A DNA stretch of 64,000 nucleotides from assembly GCA_036362985.1 (NCBI GenBank), contig JAYGXS010000005.1, forward strand, positions 32,960,928-33,024,927. Reading direction: 5' to 3'. Below the pieces are notes generated by a model. That model made no database searches and was not told the origin of the DNA. It saw only the letters and a program-made list of their open reading frames with translations. The translations under genes were made by a program, and so were the position numbers. This stretch comes from Ligula intestinalis. Lineage: Eukaryota > Platyhelminthes > Cestoda > Diphyllobothriidea > Diphyllobothriidae. Shown one piece after another: positions 43,967 through 54,400 of the stretch; within the stretch, counting starts at the first letter, position 1, and the number at the start of each line of letters is the position of its first letter.

Positions 43967-46900
43967 ACGACAGTTCCCCCGTCGATTACGACGATGGGCA
44001 CCACGCGCTCCAACAAGCCGCAGCAAACGCTGAAGCAAGCCGCAAAATACACTGAGGCGAGGTGGGCAAGCAACACGAAGCGACAGCAAGCAGGAGCAAC
44101 GCAGAGAACTGGCACGAGAGAAAATAGGAGTTTAGGCAGACTCGCGCAGAATCTACCCACTCACTCGCCACTCCTACCCCCGTATCCGGTGTAAAGACAA
44201 AGTCAATATGACCGGGGATGAGGGAGGGTGTAGATGGCTGGCCCGATAAACACTCAGCACGCGCACACTTGACACAGCCATCTCGCTAGGGATGCTTCCG
44301 ACTGCGCGGGAGCGCCACATTAAGAGGGAGTAATTGCAGCCTGACTCTCAGTCCTCCCTCTCCCCCCATATGCACACACAAACACTCGCGTACAGGAGGA
44401 GCAGCAACGTAGGGGGGCCGAGTTTTCCCGTCAGCTGGCAGACCCTCCAAGCCACGGCTTTTAGCGCACCGTGATAGATTCAGACGCATTCAGTGAGGAG
44501 AGAAACGTGCCGAGGTCGACCTCACTCTATCCTCCACCGCATAGTGACCGCCTAGCTTTCCGGAAACCTGAGGTGGGGTCTGAAAAACAGTGGGAGCGCG
44601 AACGCAATCGCCAACAGGGAATCAGAAGTGAGCGAAAGTGCCAGCGCCTTCCAGGCCGCAGGGACCGTGGTTGGCTGAGGACTGGCGTTGCATGTGCATA
44701 CAGACCATTGGATCTCAGAAGGGTGATAGCAGCCCTGCATGAAGCCTGGGCCAACACCCTCCTGAGAGCGGTAACCAGTCAGTAAACGACTGAAAGGCAC
44801 TACCCATACTCCGTTGTCGGTTGGCATCCGTGGGCGGGGCTGAAAGGAGAGAGAGAGACAGTTGGTGAACTTCGCAATGTGGATGGGCTGAGAAGAAAGG
44901 AAAGAAAAGGAAAAAGGAGGGGGTAGAGAGAGAAGTGCAAGAAAAGAGAGGAAATCGAGGGAGATAACAAAGATAAGCAGAGAAAAGGGAAGAAGGCAGG
45001 AGAGGGAAGAGTGAAGAAAAGTGAGAAGTGAGAGCAGAGCCAGAAAACAAGTGAGAAGAGAAAGAGAACAGAAGCAAGTAGAACAGGAAAAGGAACGCAG
45101 CTTACCTTTCATCGGGGTTGTCGGGGACAGCCTGACGCGACTGCAGTGACTGTGGTGCTGGCTTAAAGTGTTTGTTTTGCTATTAACAGAAAGACTAGCA
45201 GTGCTGTATGGGAAAGGTGATTACATTTCGCAGGAATAAGGTTGTTTGACAGCTGGTGCAGGTTAGGTTTGGTAGGGAGTATCAGTGAGGATAAGGCTTT
45301 ACCCCATACTTGTTATTGGTAGTTCACGATACAACACGACAAGGCAGCTTAGTTAGTTTAAACCCCTGCGTTGATAAGCCGGTTGCTGCCAGCTGGCTCT
45401 GTCGGTCTTCCGATTACTGTGGGCCGCAGGCCGTGCACAGCCACCGCGTTCTCCCCCCTTTGACCCAGGCAGCAAAAGTTGCACCCTGGAGTTAAGTTGG
45501 CGTGAGAACAGCGATTGGCATGAACTACTACCGGAACGGTCTTACGACGAGCGAGCATGGAAATCGATCAGTTCTTCCCCTAAGAATTACGTTAGTAGAG
45601 TAAGCATGACTGGCGAGAGCGACGATCAATCCCCTCCCCCTGCCCTCCGCGCACCCAGCCATGCCGGCATTTAAGGCGTAAATTGGCAAGATGACAACGT
45701 TAGAGGCGCGAATTTGGGGGAAGGTGATGACTGACAAATTAATCCACCACAGTGGTGACTGTGATAGGCGTGATGCGAGTGCAATGATATAGACGAGGCA
45801 GGGCTGAAGGTGCAAATGAATGCACTGCAGGTCCTAGAGAAGACTGCGAGTAAGGACGAATAAACCTGAGCGGAGCTGGGAATAAGCTGCTAGTGACGAT
45901 AAAGGATTCTAATGCTAGTGAGGCTGGTATAAGAAACCGTGCTCAATGGCAGTTCTAGCAAGTAATAGTAGCAGTGGTGCGAAAGACATCGTACATAAGG
46001 ACAGTAAGGCAAATTAAAAGGCAAGTTCGGCTTAGATGAGGGCAACTTACCTGGGTGTCCTGGCAAAATGGACGCTGCAATAATGAAGTGAAGCGACTAG
46101 TCAGTGGGCTTAGAGCTGGCGGTGTATCAAGTGCCGGGTCTATCGACATCACGATCAATGCCACTGTCATTAATGCGCATGTGACCTAGTAGGCCTATGC
46201 GATGAGCAAATGATCGGGGGCAGTGTAGGCAGTGAAGGTGGCACTCTCGTCTGTGTGTTGGTGCTTCAGGCACTAGTTCACCAGTCTCTGTGCGATGGAT
46301 TCGCAAGTGACCGACTAGGCCGATGTGCAAGGTGAATGTGCGATTGCAGTGAGGGCATAACAGGCCTTCAGAACTGGCGGAGGGATCAGGTGTAAGGATG
46401 CGAGTTGTGGCGGGCGGTGATGTGTCGGAAGGGGTGGAGGAAGTTGCAGGTAGGTTGGATTCGGTGGATGAGGGCAATGAGGCATCTCTTGCGTCGATTA
46501 TTGCCGTCGAAGTGGAGGGTAGAGTAAGTTCTGGTGGAGTGGTTGGTGCAGTAGACGTGGATGCTGTCGGAGGAGGGTTGCATGGCTTCCGGAAGTGACT
46601 GACCAAGCCAATACGTGCACGGAAGGTGCGTTGACAACGCGGACACGTTGAAAGGGCTTGGGTGGTGGCAGCGTGCGTCCATGTGTTATGAGACTTGCGT
46701 GCCGTCCGTTTTACGTAGGCGGTGGCGATTCGACTGGCTTCGTAGATTGCGGCGCCCGTTTTCACCGCTCTTCGCCACACAGATCGGTCCTGTGCTAGCT
46801 TTTCCCAGTTCGTCTTGTTGATTTGGAGACGCTGCAGGGAGTTCTTCAGGGTATCCTTGTAACGTCTCTTCTGTCCTCCTTTGCAACGAGTACCTACGGC

Positions 46901-48944
46901 GACATCGCCATAGAACAGTCGCTTGGGTAGCCGTTCATCATTCATACGTACCACGTGTCCGCTCCAGTGCAGTTGTATCTGCCTGAGCATGGCCTGGATG
47001 CTAAGAACTCCCGTTCTCTCCAGGATTTCCGTGTCCGGAATCCTCTCCTGCCACTTCACCTTCAATATGCAGCGTAGGCAGCTGATATGAAAGTGGTTCA
47101 GCTTCCACGCTTGGCTAGCATCGACAGTCCAAGTCTCCGTTCCGTACAAGAGTGTTGACAGCACAACAGCCTTGTACATCTTCAATTTCGTTGACAGTTG
47201 AAGAACATGACGATTCCATACGGAGGCTTGGAGCCGACCGAAGGCTTGGCTAGCTTTGCAGATTCTGCGGGAAACCTCGTCGTCTATTTAAGTGTTGCGG
47301 GAAAGCGTACTGCCGAGGTAGGTGAAGTTTTCCACGTTCTGCAGTTCGGCTCCGTTGACGTTGGTGCGTGCGGGGTTGAAGTTAACACCTGGCGGCGGTT
47401 GATGCATAACCACCGTCTTGTCCGTGTTGATGGTGAGGCCAAAGTTGGCTCAACCTGCTGCAAAGAGGTCCATGCTCCTTTGCATGTCCGCTTCGGTGGT
47501 GATGTTGAGAGTGCAGTCGTCCGCAAACAGCAGATCATGAACTGTGGTGGTGGAGACGCGCATGGGGGCCTGCATCCGACGAATGTACAGAAGGTTTCCG
47601 TCCGTTCTGTAGTTGATGGGGATTCCGGGACGCTCGTCATGGTAGGCGTCCATCAGCATGGCAGAGAACATGAGACTGAAGAGGGTGGGTGCGAGGACAC
47701 AGCCCTGCTTCACTCCATTGGTCACTGCAAAGGCTTCAGACAGCGTTCCATAGTCCGTGACGTGCGCCATCATCCCATCATGGAGTTGTTAAACCATGTG
47801 GGTGAAGTGTTCCGGACAGCCAAACTTCTGCATAACCTTCCAAAGTTCGGGCCGGTTCACCGTGTTGAAGGCTTTTGCCAAATCTACGAACGTAGTGTAG
47901 AGGTGGATGCGCATCTCTTGAAATTTCTCCTGCAGCTGACGCGTGGCAGATATCATGTCAGTGTTACCACGGTGACGTCTGAAACCACACTGGCTTTCAG
48001 GCAGGAGCCCTTGTTCCAGGTGGCTATTCAGACGAGTGAGGAGAATGCGTGCGAAGATTTTACCGGCGATTTTCAACAGCGAGATTCCGCGATCGTTTTC
48101 GCAGACTTGATGATTCTCCTTTCGCTTTTAAAGGTGGGCAGTTGTGGCGTCTTTGAAATCCTGAGGAACTTGTCCTTGTCGCCACATCTCTTGGAACAGG
48201 GTGGTGAGATGAGTTATGAGTTGGTGACCACCATATTTATATATCTCCACTGGGATCCCGTCGGACCCGGGTGCCTTACCGCTGGACAGCTGCTGCACAG
48301 CCTTGATGGTCTCCTCAGCGGTGGGTTGGAGGTCGAGGTCAGCATTAATTTCCATTTGCGGCAACCGGTAAATGGCAGCCTCAGAGGTGGTAGAGGGCCG
48401 GTTGAGTACACTTTGGAAGTGCTCGGCCCAGCGGCTCAGAAGTTGGGTCTTCTCAGTGATGAGGGTGGTACCGTCCGCGCTGAGAAGTGGGGCTGTGCCT
48501 CTTACTATGGGGCCGTAAACCTCTTTGAACGAGGCGAAGAAGTTCTTCCATTCATTGCGGTCTGCATAGCCTTGGATTTCGTCACCCTTACGAGCCATCC
48601 AAGCGTCCTGCATTTCCCGCAGCCGCTGCTGTACAAGACGGCGACTTTGGTAGTAGGCTGCTTTCGTAAAGTCGGTAAGGCGATCGACGATTTCGTTGCG
48701 TAGGCGATTCTTCTCAGAGATGAGAGTGGTGATGGCTGCATCGGTTTCATCGAACCATTCTTGGTGTGGGCGGGGAGCAGGCCCAAGGATGCGTTCGGCA
48801 ATGGATTGAACAGCGTCCCATATTTGACACCATCGAATCTCTACGGAGGTGTTCTCTCCTGCGACTGTGAGGTTATCCAGATGTTGGGTTAAGTCGTTGC
48901 TGAAACGAAAACGGTTGGCAGGCAAGTTTAACAAAGCAGTATTA
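43967..48944 (-). mobile_element. APE-type LINE with C2H2 fingers, copy 2
   Basis: Runs on the minus strand from the reverse-transcriptase amino end to the GAACTGTCGT 3' tip. It is truncated just upstream of LNLPANRFRFSNDLTQHLDN, so the endonuclease is gone. Its 5' junction shows a 16-bp perfect inverted repeat and then a (TG)n tract. The 3' region keeps the pyrimidine block (purine-rich on the plus strand, about 44843-45100). Roughly 45115-46100 is not matched in copies 1 and 3, apart from a donor-like CAG|GTAAGT next to the coding end. Confidence 0.88.
46127..48934 (-). pseudogene. LINE copy 2 reverse transcriptase and zinc fingers, with four internal stops
   Basis: One minus-strand frame with no frameshift but stops at 48128-48130 (replacing the Tyr of HLYKRK), 47789-47791 (shared with copy 1), about 47448-47450 (a Cys codon) and 47288-47290 (a Lys codon). 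Motifs include [55 protein letters not shown] and LLFADDCTLN. All three finger modules are present: [40 protein letters not shown], and [20 protein letters not shown], whose last His has become Asn. More decayed than copy 1. Confidence 0.88.
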
Positions 48945-48963
48945 ACAAAGCTTTGTTAAACTT
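48922..48963 (+). repeat. Perfect 16-bp inverted repeat at LINE copy 2 5' junction
   Basis: GGCAAGTTTAACAAAG is followed, after a short spacer, by CTTTGTTAAACTTGCC. The inner arm contains the first LINE bases, so LINE sequence was copied back in inverted form before joining the flank. Confidence 0.85.
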
Positions 48964-49015
48964 GCCCACCCCCACACACAAACACACGCACACACACAGT
49001 GACACACACGGTGCG
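48964..49015 (-). repeat. (TG)n microsatellite upstream of LINE copy 2
   Basis: CACACA-rich on the plus strand, with interruptions; equivalent to (TG)n in the direction of the LINE. It is followed by a CT-rich tract at 49024-49045. Confidence 0.8.
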
Positions 49016-49177
49016 TTTAGTCACCTCTCTCTCTCTCTCTCGCTCTCGCCCCAAAGCAACAATTTCTGGAGGTGTACGGAAAGGCAGGCGTGCGCGCATG
49101 CACGCGTGCATATGCCTGTGCCTCACTGCGTCCACACTGGGCTCTAACAAATCTGTGATCTGCCCTCGCCTATGGAC

Positions 49178-49195
49178 GGGGGGGGGGGGGGGGGG
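49178..49195 (+). repeat. Poly-G tract (G18)
   Basis: A run of 18 G. The flanks 49046-49374 hold nothing else I can name. Confidence 0.95.
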
Positions 49196-49374
49196 CGCAA
49201 AAAACACCGCCGGGGTGATTTGTCGATGAACGTGCACAGTCATCCGGAACTGGCGCAAGCCCCTTGAAATACGCCGTCAGTTTTGTCTCCTAGTGTTCGC
49301 GGCGGGTAGGCGTAAGAGCAGCGAACTAGGCTGGGCTATGAATTATAAGCCCCCAAAGTCAACGCCCTATCGTG

Positions 49375-49640
49375 TGGGGTTAAGGCTAAGAAGTCTAACC
49401 CTAACGGCTGCGATCATCCAGGCCCGGTTCCCTAGGAGATGAGCGAAATTTTGGGAAGACCAGAGTAGTAGGAAGAATATGTTCTTTATATAATGAATTG
49501 GAGAAGGGGCAGTAGGAAAATGACTATAAGACGCCCGCACAACCGCAAGCCAGCGGACGGCGTCTGATGTGATGTTTGCTCGGCAGTCGTCACACAGAGT
49601 CCTGTGTGAGTCGGTCTGTGACAGACCGGACAACAGTGAG
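49375..49640 (-). repeat. Dispersed repeat R1
   Basis: Reversed core CATCCAGGCCCGGTTCCCTA, then GGGGCAGTAGGAAAATGACT, then a tail (GAGTCGGTCTGTGACAGACC) matched at 52.9 kb. This suggests the R1 unit is longer than its core. Confidence 0.65.
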
Positions 49641-49756
49641 CGTTCCAAAAATGCACTTCTTGTGGAGCTGCTCACTACAGCCCTTGGAGATCCAACTGGG
49701 TCCAGTGAACGACACCAGTGCAGGCAATTCCTAACAGTAAAAACATACATTAACGC

Positions 49757-52487
49757 ACGACAGTTCCCCCGTCGGTTTCGACGATGGGCACCACGCGTTC
49801 CAACAAGCCGCAGCAAACGCTGAAGCAAGCCGCAGCATACACAGAGGCAAGCTGGGCAAGCCACACGAAAGCGGTGACAGCAAGCAGGAGCAACGCAGAG
49901 AACTGGCACGAGAGAAAACAGGAGTTTAGGCAGACTCGCGCAGTATCTACCCGCTCGCTCGCCACTCCCACCTCCGTTTTCGGTGCAAAGACAAAGTCAA
50001 TAAGACCGGGGATGAGGGAGGGTGTAGATGGCTGGCGCGATACACACTCAGCACGCGCACACTTGACACAGCCATCTCGCTAGGTATGCTTCCGACTGCG
50101 CGGGAGCGCCACATTAAGAGGGAGTAATTGCAGCCTGACTCTCAGTCCTCCCTCTCCTCCCATATGCACACACAAACACTCGCGTACAGGAGGAGCAGCA
50201 ACGTAGGGGGCCCGAGTTTTCCCGTCAGTTGGCAGACCCTCCAAGCCACGGCTTTTAGCGCACCGTGATAGATTCAGACGCATTCAGTGAGGAGAGAAAC
50301 GTGCCGAGGTCAACCTCACTCTCTCCCCCACCGCATAGTGACTGGCTAGCTTTTCGAGCACCCGCAGTGGGGCCTGAAACCCAGTGAGAGGGCGAGCGCA
50401 GTCACCAACAGGGAATCAGAAGTGAGAGAAAGTGCCAGCGCCTTCCAGGCCGCAGGGACCGTGGTTGGCTGAAGACTGGCACTGCATGTGCATACAGATC
50501 ATTGGACCTCAGAAGGTTGAGAGCAGCCCTGCATGAAGCCTGGGCCAACATCCTCCTGAGAGGGGTAACCAGTCCGTCAACGACTGAAAGGCACTACCCA
50601 TGCTCCGTTGCCGGTCGGCGTCTGTGGGCGAGGCTGAAGGAGAGCGAGAAACAACTGGTGAACTTTGCAATTGTGGGCGTGCTGAAGAATAAGAAGAATG
50701 AGAAGAAGAGGAAGAAGGAGGGGAAAGGACGAAGTAGAAGAGTAGAAACTGGGATAGGAAGAAGAAGAGAGTGACAGAGGGAGATAGAGAGAGGAGGCGA
50801 GGGGGGAACGCAGACAGGCCGAGAGAGAGCGGAGGAAATCCAGTATAAAAGAACGATGAGAGCAAAATCTCAACTTACCTTGCAGCAGAGAATCTTCAGT
50901 AACTGCTGAGGCTTTCGTTTGTGCTAAAGACAGAACTTTAGGCGCACCTATTATGAGTGTGAGTGCGGTAATGAAGCGAGTAATATAAATACAATATGGT
51001 AGAAGTGCGGCAAAGAGAAGCAAAAAATAGAGTCAGTAAGCCCTGTGCTAATTTGACTGATGCGGCCGACGTAGAGAGGTGTGAAGTTGCTAATCTTTTC
51101 AGTGCGCGTGCACTCTGAGGGCGCTTCAGTACGATTCAGTCCAGGTGGCGTTACCCCTGAACGAGGGTGTCATGAGTCACTATGTTTAGCCGCCCTCCCC
51201 CCCTATCTGGCGCGAGCTAGCGATGTAACTGCATTAAAATCGATTATCTGATTTCCCATGCCGTCGTATGAGAGGCGAGCCGTCGGGGGCGTCCAACAGC
51301 GTGCTTATTCGCCTGGGATTTGATAACAAGCGGCTGCACTTAACGCGAGCATGCCACTACTAAGTTGACGGCGCAGTTGAGTACGGAAAGGAGAGTACTT
51401 CATGAAAGGACACGGTACCCATTACGGCCATTGCCAGGAGGCCGACACTAAGTTGGGTGACAACATACATGCCCTGTGAGGAGCGATACTGCCACTAAAC
51501 CAAGCTTATTAATTCTAGACCGGAGCTATTATGGGGTAGTAAAAGGCAGGACAGTATTCGACAAATTCAGCAAGAACGGCCTCCACTTACCTGAGGGAGG
51601 AGGCGCTCACCTGTGTTCCCGACAAACTTGACGACGCAATCGTGACGCGAGGTGACTAGTGAGTGGGGCTGAGGCTGGTGGTGGGGATGTGTGAGGTGCT
51701 GGGTGTGCCGACATCACGGTCAGTGCCGCTTTCGTGAATGCACACGTGACCTAGTAGGCCCATGCGATGAGCGAATGATCGGGGGCAGTGAAGGTGGTGG
51801 TCTCGTCTATGTGTTGGTGCTCCAGGCTCTATTTCACCAGTCTCTGTGCGATGGATTCGCAAGTGACCAAGTAGACCGATGCGTGAGGTGAATGTGCGAT
51901 TGCAGTGGGGGCATAACAGGCCCTCAGAGCTGGTGGAGGGTTCAGGTGTGCAAGTTGTTGCGGCCGATGATGTGTCGGAAGGAGTGGGGGAAGTTGCGGT
52001 TGGGTTGGAGTCGGTGGATGAGGGCAACGAGGCATCTCTCCCATCGGTGATTGCCGTCGAGGTGGAGGGTGGAGTAGGGTCTGGTGGAGTGTTTGGTGCA
52101 TTAGACGTGGATGCTGTCGGAGGAGGGTTGCATGGCTTCCGGAGGTGACCGACCAAGCCAATGCGTGCACAGAAGGTGCGTTGAGAGCGCGGACACGTTG
52201 GGAGGAATTGGGTGGTGGCAGCGTGCGTCTGTGTGTTGTGAGACTTGCGGGCCGTCTGTTTTGCCTTGGCGGCGGCGATCCGACCGGCTTCGTAGATTGC
52301 GGCGCCCGTTTTGACCGCTCTTCGCCACGCGGTTCGGTCCTGTACTAGCTCCTCCCAGTTCAACGTGTTGATTTGGAGACGCTTCAGGGAGTTCGTCAGG
52401 GTGTGCTTGTAACGTCTCTTCTGTCCTCCTTTGCGACGAGTACCTACGACAACATCGCCATAGAGCAATCGCTTGGGTAGCCGTTCA
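49757..52487 (-). mobile_element. APE-type LINE with C2H2 fingers, copy 3
   Basis: Strongly 5' truncated: it begins on the minus strand at [20 protein letters not shown], right after a (TG)n tract. It keeps the finger region, the donor-like, pyrimidine and acceptor-like 3' region (donor at 50878, acceptor about 50635) and the R2-like tail ending GAACTGTCGT. Between the coding end and the second donor it holds ~480 bp absent from copy 1. Confidence 0.88.
51656..52487 (-). pseudogene. LINE copy 3 carboxy terminus with zinc fingers
   Basis: Open without stops. INTLNWEELVQDRTAWRRAV leads into the [18 protein letters not shown] module (damaged first Cys pair), then the complete [20 protein letters not shown] finger, then a third module shortened to [20 protein letters not shown], in which a short deletion removed part of the Cys pair. 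The frame appears to begin with Val/Cys repeats only because it reads through the (TG)n tract. No polymerase remains, so this is a fragment. Confidence 0.85.
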
Positions 52488-52524
52488 CACACACACACAA
52501 ACACACACACACACACAGACACAC
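52486..52524 (-). repeat. (TG)n microsatellite at LINE copy 3 5' junction
   Basis: CACACA runs on the plus strand directly abut the first LINE codons. The stretch 52525-52859 beyond it shows no feature. Confidence 0.9.
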
Positions 52525-52859
52525 ATTTGCAAATTTTGTATATTCTGCTAAGCCCTGCCCATATTAGGCTGAACTCAGTAGAGGCACATTTTCATCACGT
52601 TGCCGTGTAAAGTTGCAATATTCCATTTTCCTGCGGGTTTTATGCCATACGCTAACATCCAGTAAATAAGTAACATTCTCTTGGTAGATGGGCAAACGCC
52701 GGCTGAACCATTGAAGTTGAGCCAACTCCTGACTATAAGGATGACGTGTGTGGCCGCATAAACAGGACACGGGAAAAGGGATGCCCTGTAGTTACTAGCT
52801 CCACACGAAGTGTACTTGTGAACGCTTGTCATGACTAGATCAAGTCGACGTGTGCTATT

Positions 52860-53115
52860 GAAACGCTCGCTTTTTTCTGGTCTCTGTAGCAGCCAATTAC
52901 AGACCGACTCACACAGGCCCTCACGCGACGACGTTCGTCTGGTAGTTATTTTCCTACTGCCTATTCTCCCATTCATGCTGTAGAAAATATGCTCTTCCTA
53001 AAAATCCGGCTTTCACAAAAGCTCTCTTCTCTCATAAGGAACCGAGCCTGAAAAATCGCAACCATTATGATCAAACCTTATTAGCCTTAACGCTCTTTGA
53101 TAGGCCCACCCACTT
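52860..53115 (+). repeat. Dispersed repeat R1
   Basis: TTACAGACCGACTCACACAG, TTTTCCTACTGCCTATTCTC, CTCTTCCTAAAAATCCGGCT, then CTCATAAGGAACCGAGCCTG give the long R1 order, matching 49.4-49.64 kb in reverse. Confidence 0.65.
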
Positions 53116-53147
53116 AACATAGGTGGCCTTGTAGTAACTTTCAAGAA

Positions 53148-53170
53148 ATATATATATATATATATATATG
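53148..53170 (+). repeat. (TA)n microsatellite
   Basis: About 11 TA units. Confidence 0.9.
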
Positions 53171-53174
53171 CGCG

Positions 53175-53365
53175 CGTTCTAACGCTAACAATAACCCCAC
53201 TAAAAAACGAAACTGCAATCTTAACTTGAACCCTAGTTCTACCCTAAACCTAAATCCTGCACGTTACACGAGCCAAAACCTTAGCCCCTAACATAATCTT
53301 GACCCAAACCCCAGCTCGGATCTTAAACCTAGCCCTAACTCTCACTTCAATTCTAAACCTAATTT
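53175..53365 (-). repeat. Degenerate telomere-like tract
   Basis: Dense CCTAAC/CCCTAA/CCTTAG-like words, such as TTCTACCCTAAACCTAAATC and CCTAGCCCTAACTCTCAC. It is the longest of three such tracts and adjoins a (TA)n run. Confidence 0.6.
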
Positions 53366-53614
53366 TACCAGAATTTGGGGTAAGGCCACGCGTGCCGTGA
53401 ACGTATCCTGTTCCTGTATCCAACGAATGCAGGTAGAAATCGCGCAACCCCGAATTTAGGGGGAGGCGTTGAGAGAAAGATTCTGGGGACTCCATCCGCG
53501 CATTCCTACCTATGATAAATCGGACGCAGATTGTGACGACATATCTCCTCAACATTACCTAAACTACACATGAACACGCCCAACATCAACTTCCGCGAAC
53601 ACACACACACACAC

Positions 53615-53995
53615 TCGACAGTTTGACGGTTGGTTTTGACGATGTCCACCACGAGCCGCAGCAGGCTGAAGCAACGCGGCCACTTCCACTGAATTATAAG
53701 CAAAGTAGACTTGCGGAGACTTTACCCCACCACTCCCACACTGGGACCTGATGTCAAGACAAAAGTCAAGAAAACCAGAGATGGGGGTGCATGCGGCTGG
53801 CGCGACCAACACTCAACATGCGTACCAACAGCACATCTTGCTAGGTAGGCTCCCGACTGGGAGCGCCATTGAGGCCACATAAAGAAGGAGCCATTGAGTC
53901 CACAGTTAGCCACTGCACACAACAACATACAAACTGGACCGACTGCGTTGTCCAAGTTATTCCGTCAGTTGGAAACCCACCAAGCCACGGCTTGT
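53615..53995 (-). repeat. Dispersed repeat R2 (LINE 3' tail only)
   Basis: Matches the last ~400 bp of the LINE copies in reverse: CGACAGTTTGACGGTTGG, GACGATGTCCACCACG, AAGTCAAGAAAACCAGAGAT, and CCACCAAGCCACGGCTTGTG at the upstream end. It adjoins another R2 in opposite orientation. Confidence 0.65.
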
Positions 53996-53999
53996 GACT

Positions 54000-54400
54000 A
54001 CATAAACTGACTGTATAAACCAGTCCTGTGAGGGTGGAGAGCCCGGCTGCAATGGCTCCTTCCCAGTGTATTGTCTGTGGCACTCCCATCCAGCTAGGAT
54101 CCGAGCCGATTACTGCTCGTTTCTGTGGAAACCTGTTCCACCGTGTGCGGACCAGATCATGCATGGCATGCGTGGATGGTTGCTACAGGTTTGCCAACCA
54201 CTGCGTCCGATCGCACCTTCGCTCATCTTCTGACTGGAGCCAGGAGCGTGCGGGGGAGGGAGTGCAGCAGATGCTGTGACTGTTGTCTGCTATCACTACA
54301 AACTAATTTACGCACAAGTCACCGTTCCTGCGCCTCCTTTGCTGTGGCGCACACGGTGGCCGACATCGCCGTTAGCAACGGTCGAACTGACGACTTAGCC
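54000..54400 (+). repeat. Dispersed repeat R2
   Basis: Contains GGCTGCAATGGCTCCTTCCC, TGGCACTCCCATCCAGCTAG and a GTGGCGCACACGGTGGCCGA end followed by CGGTCGAACTGACGA, matching the R2/LINE tail order. Forms a head-to-head pair with the preceding copy. Confidence 0.6.

Noticed and set aside
47198..48703. 501-codon plus-strand frame opposite LINE copy 2
   Set aside because: The longest open frame in the window, but antisense to the reverse-transcriptase pseudogene. The matching antisense frames in copy 1 are broken, so it is a shadow of GC-rich coding sequence.
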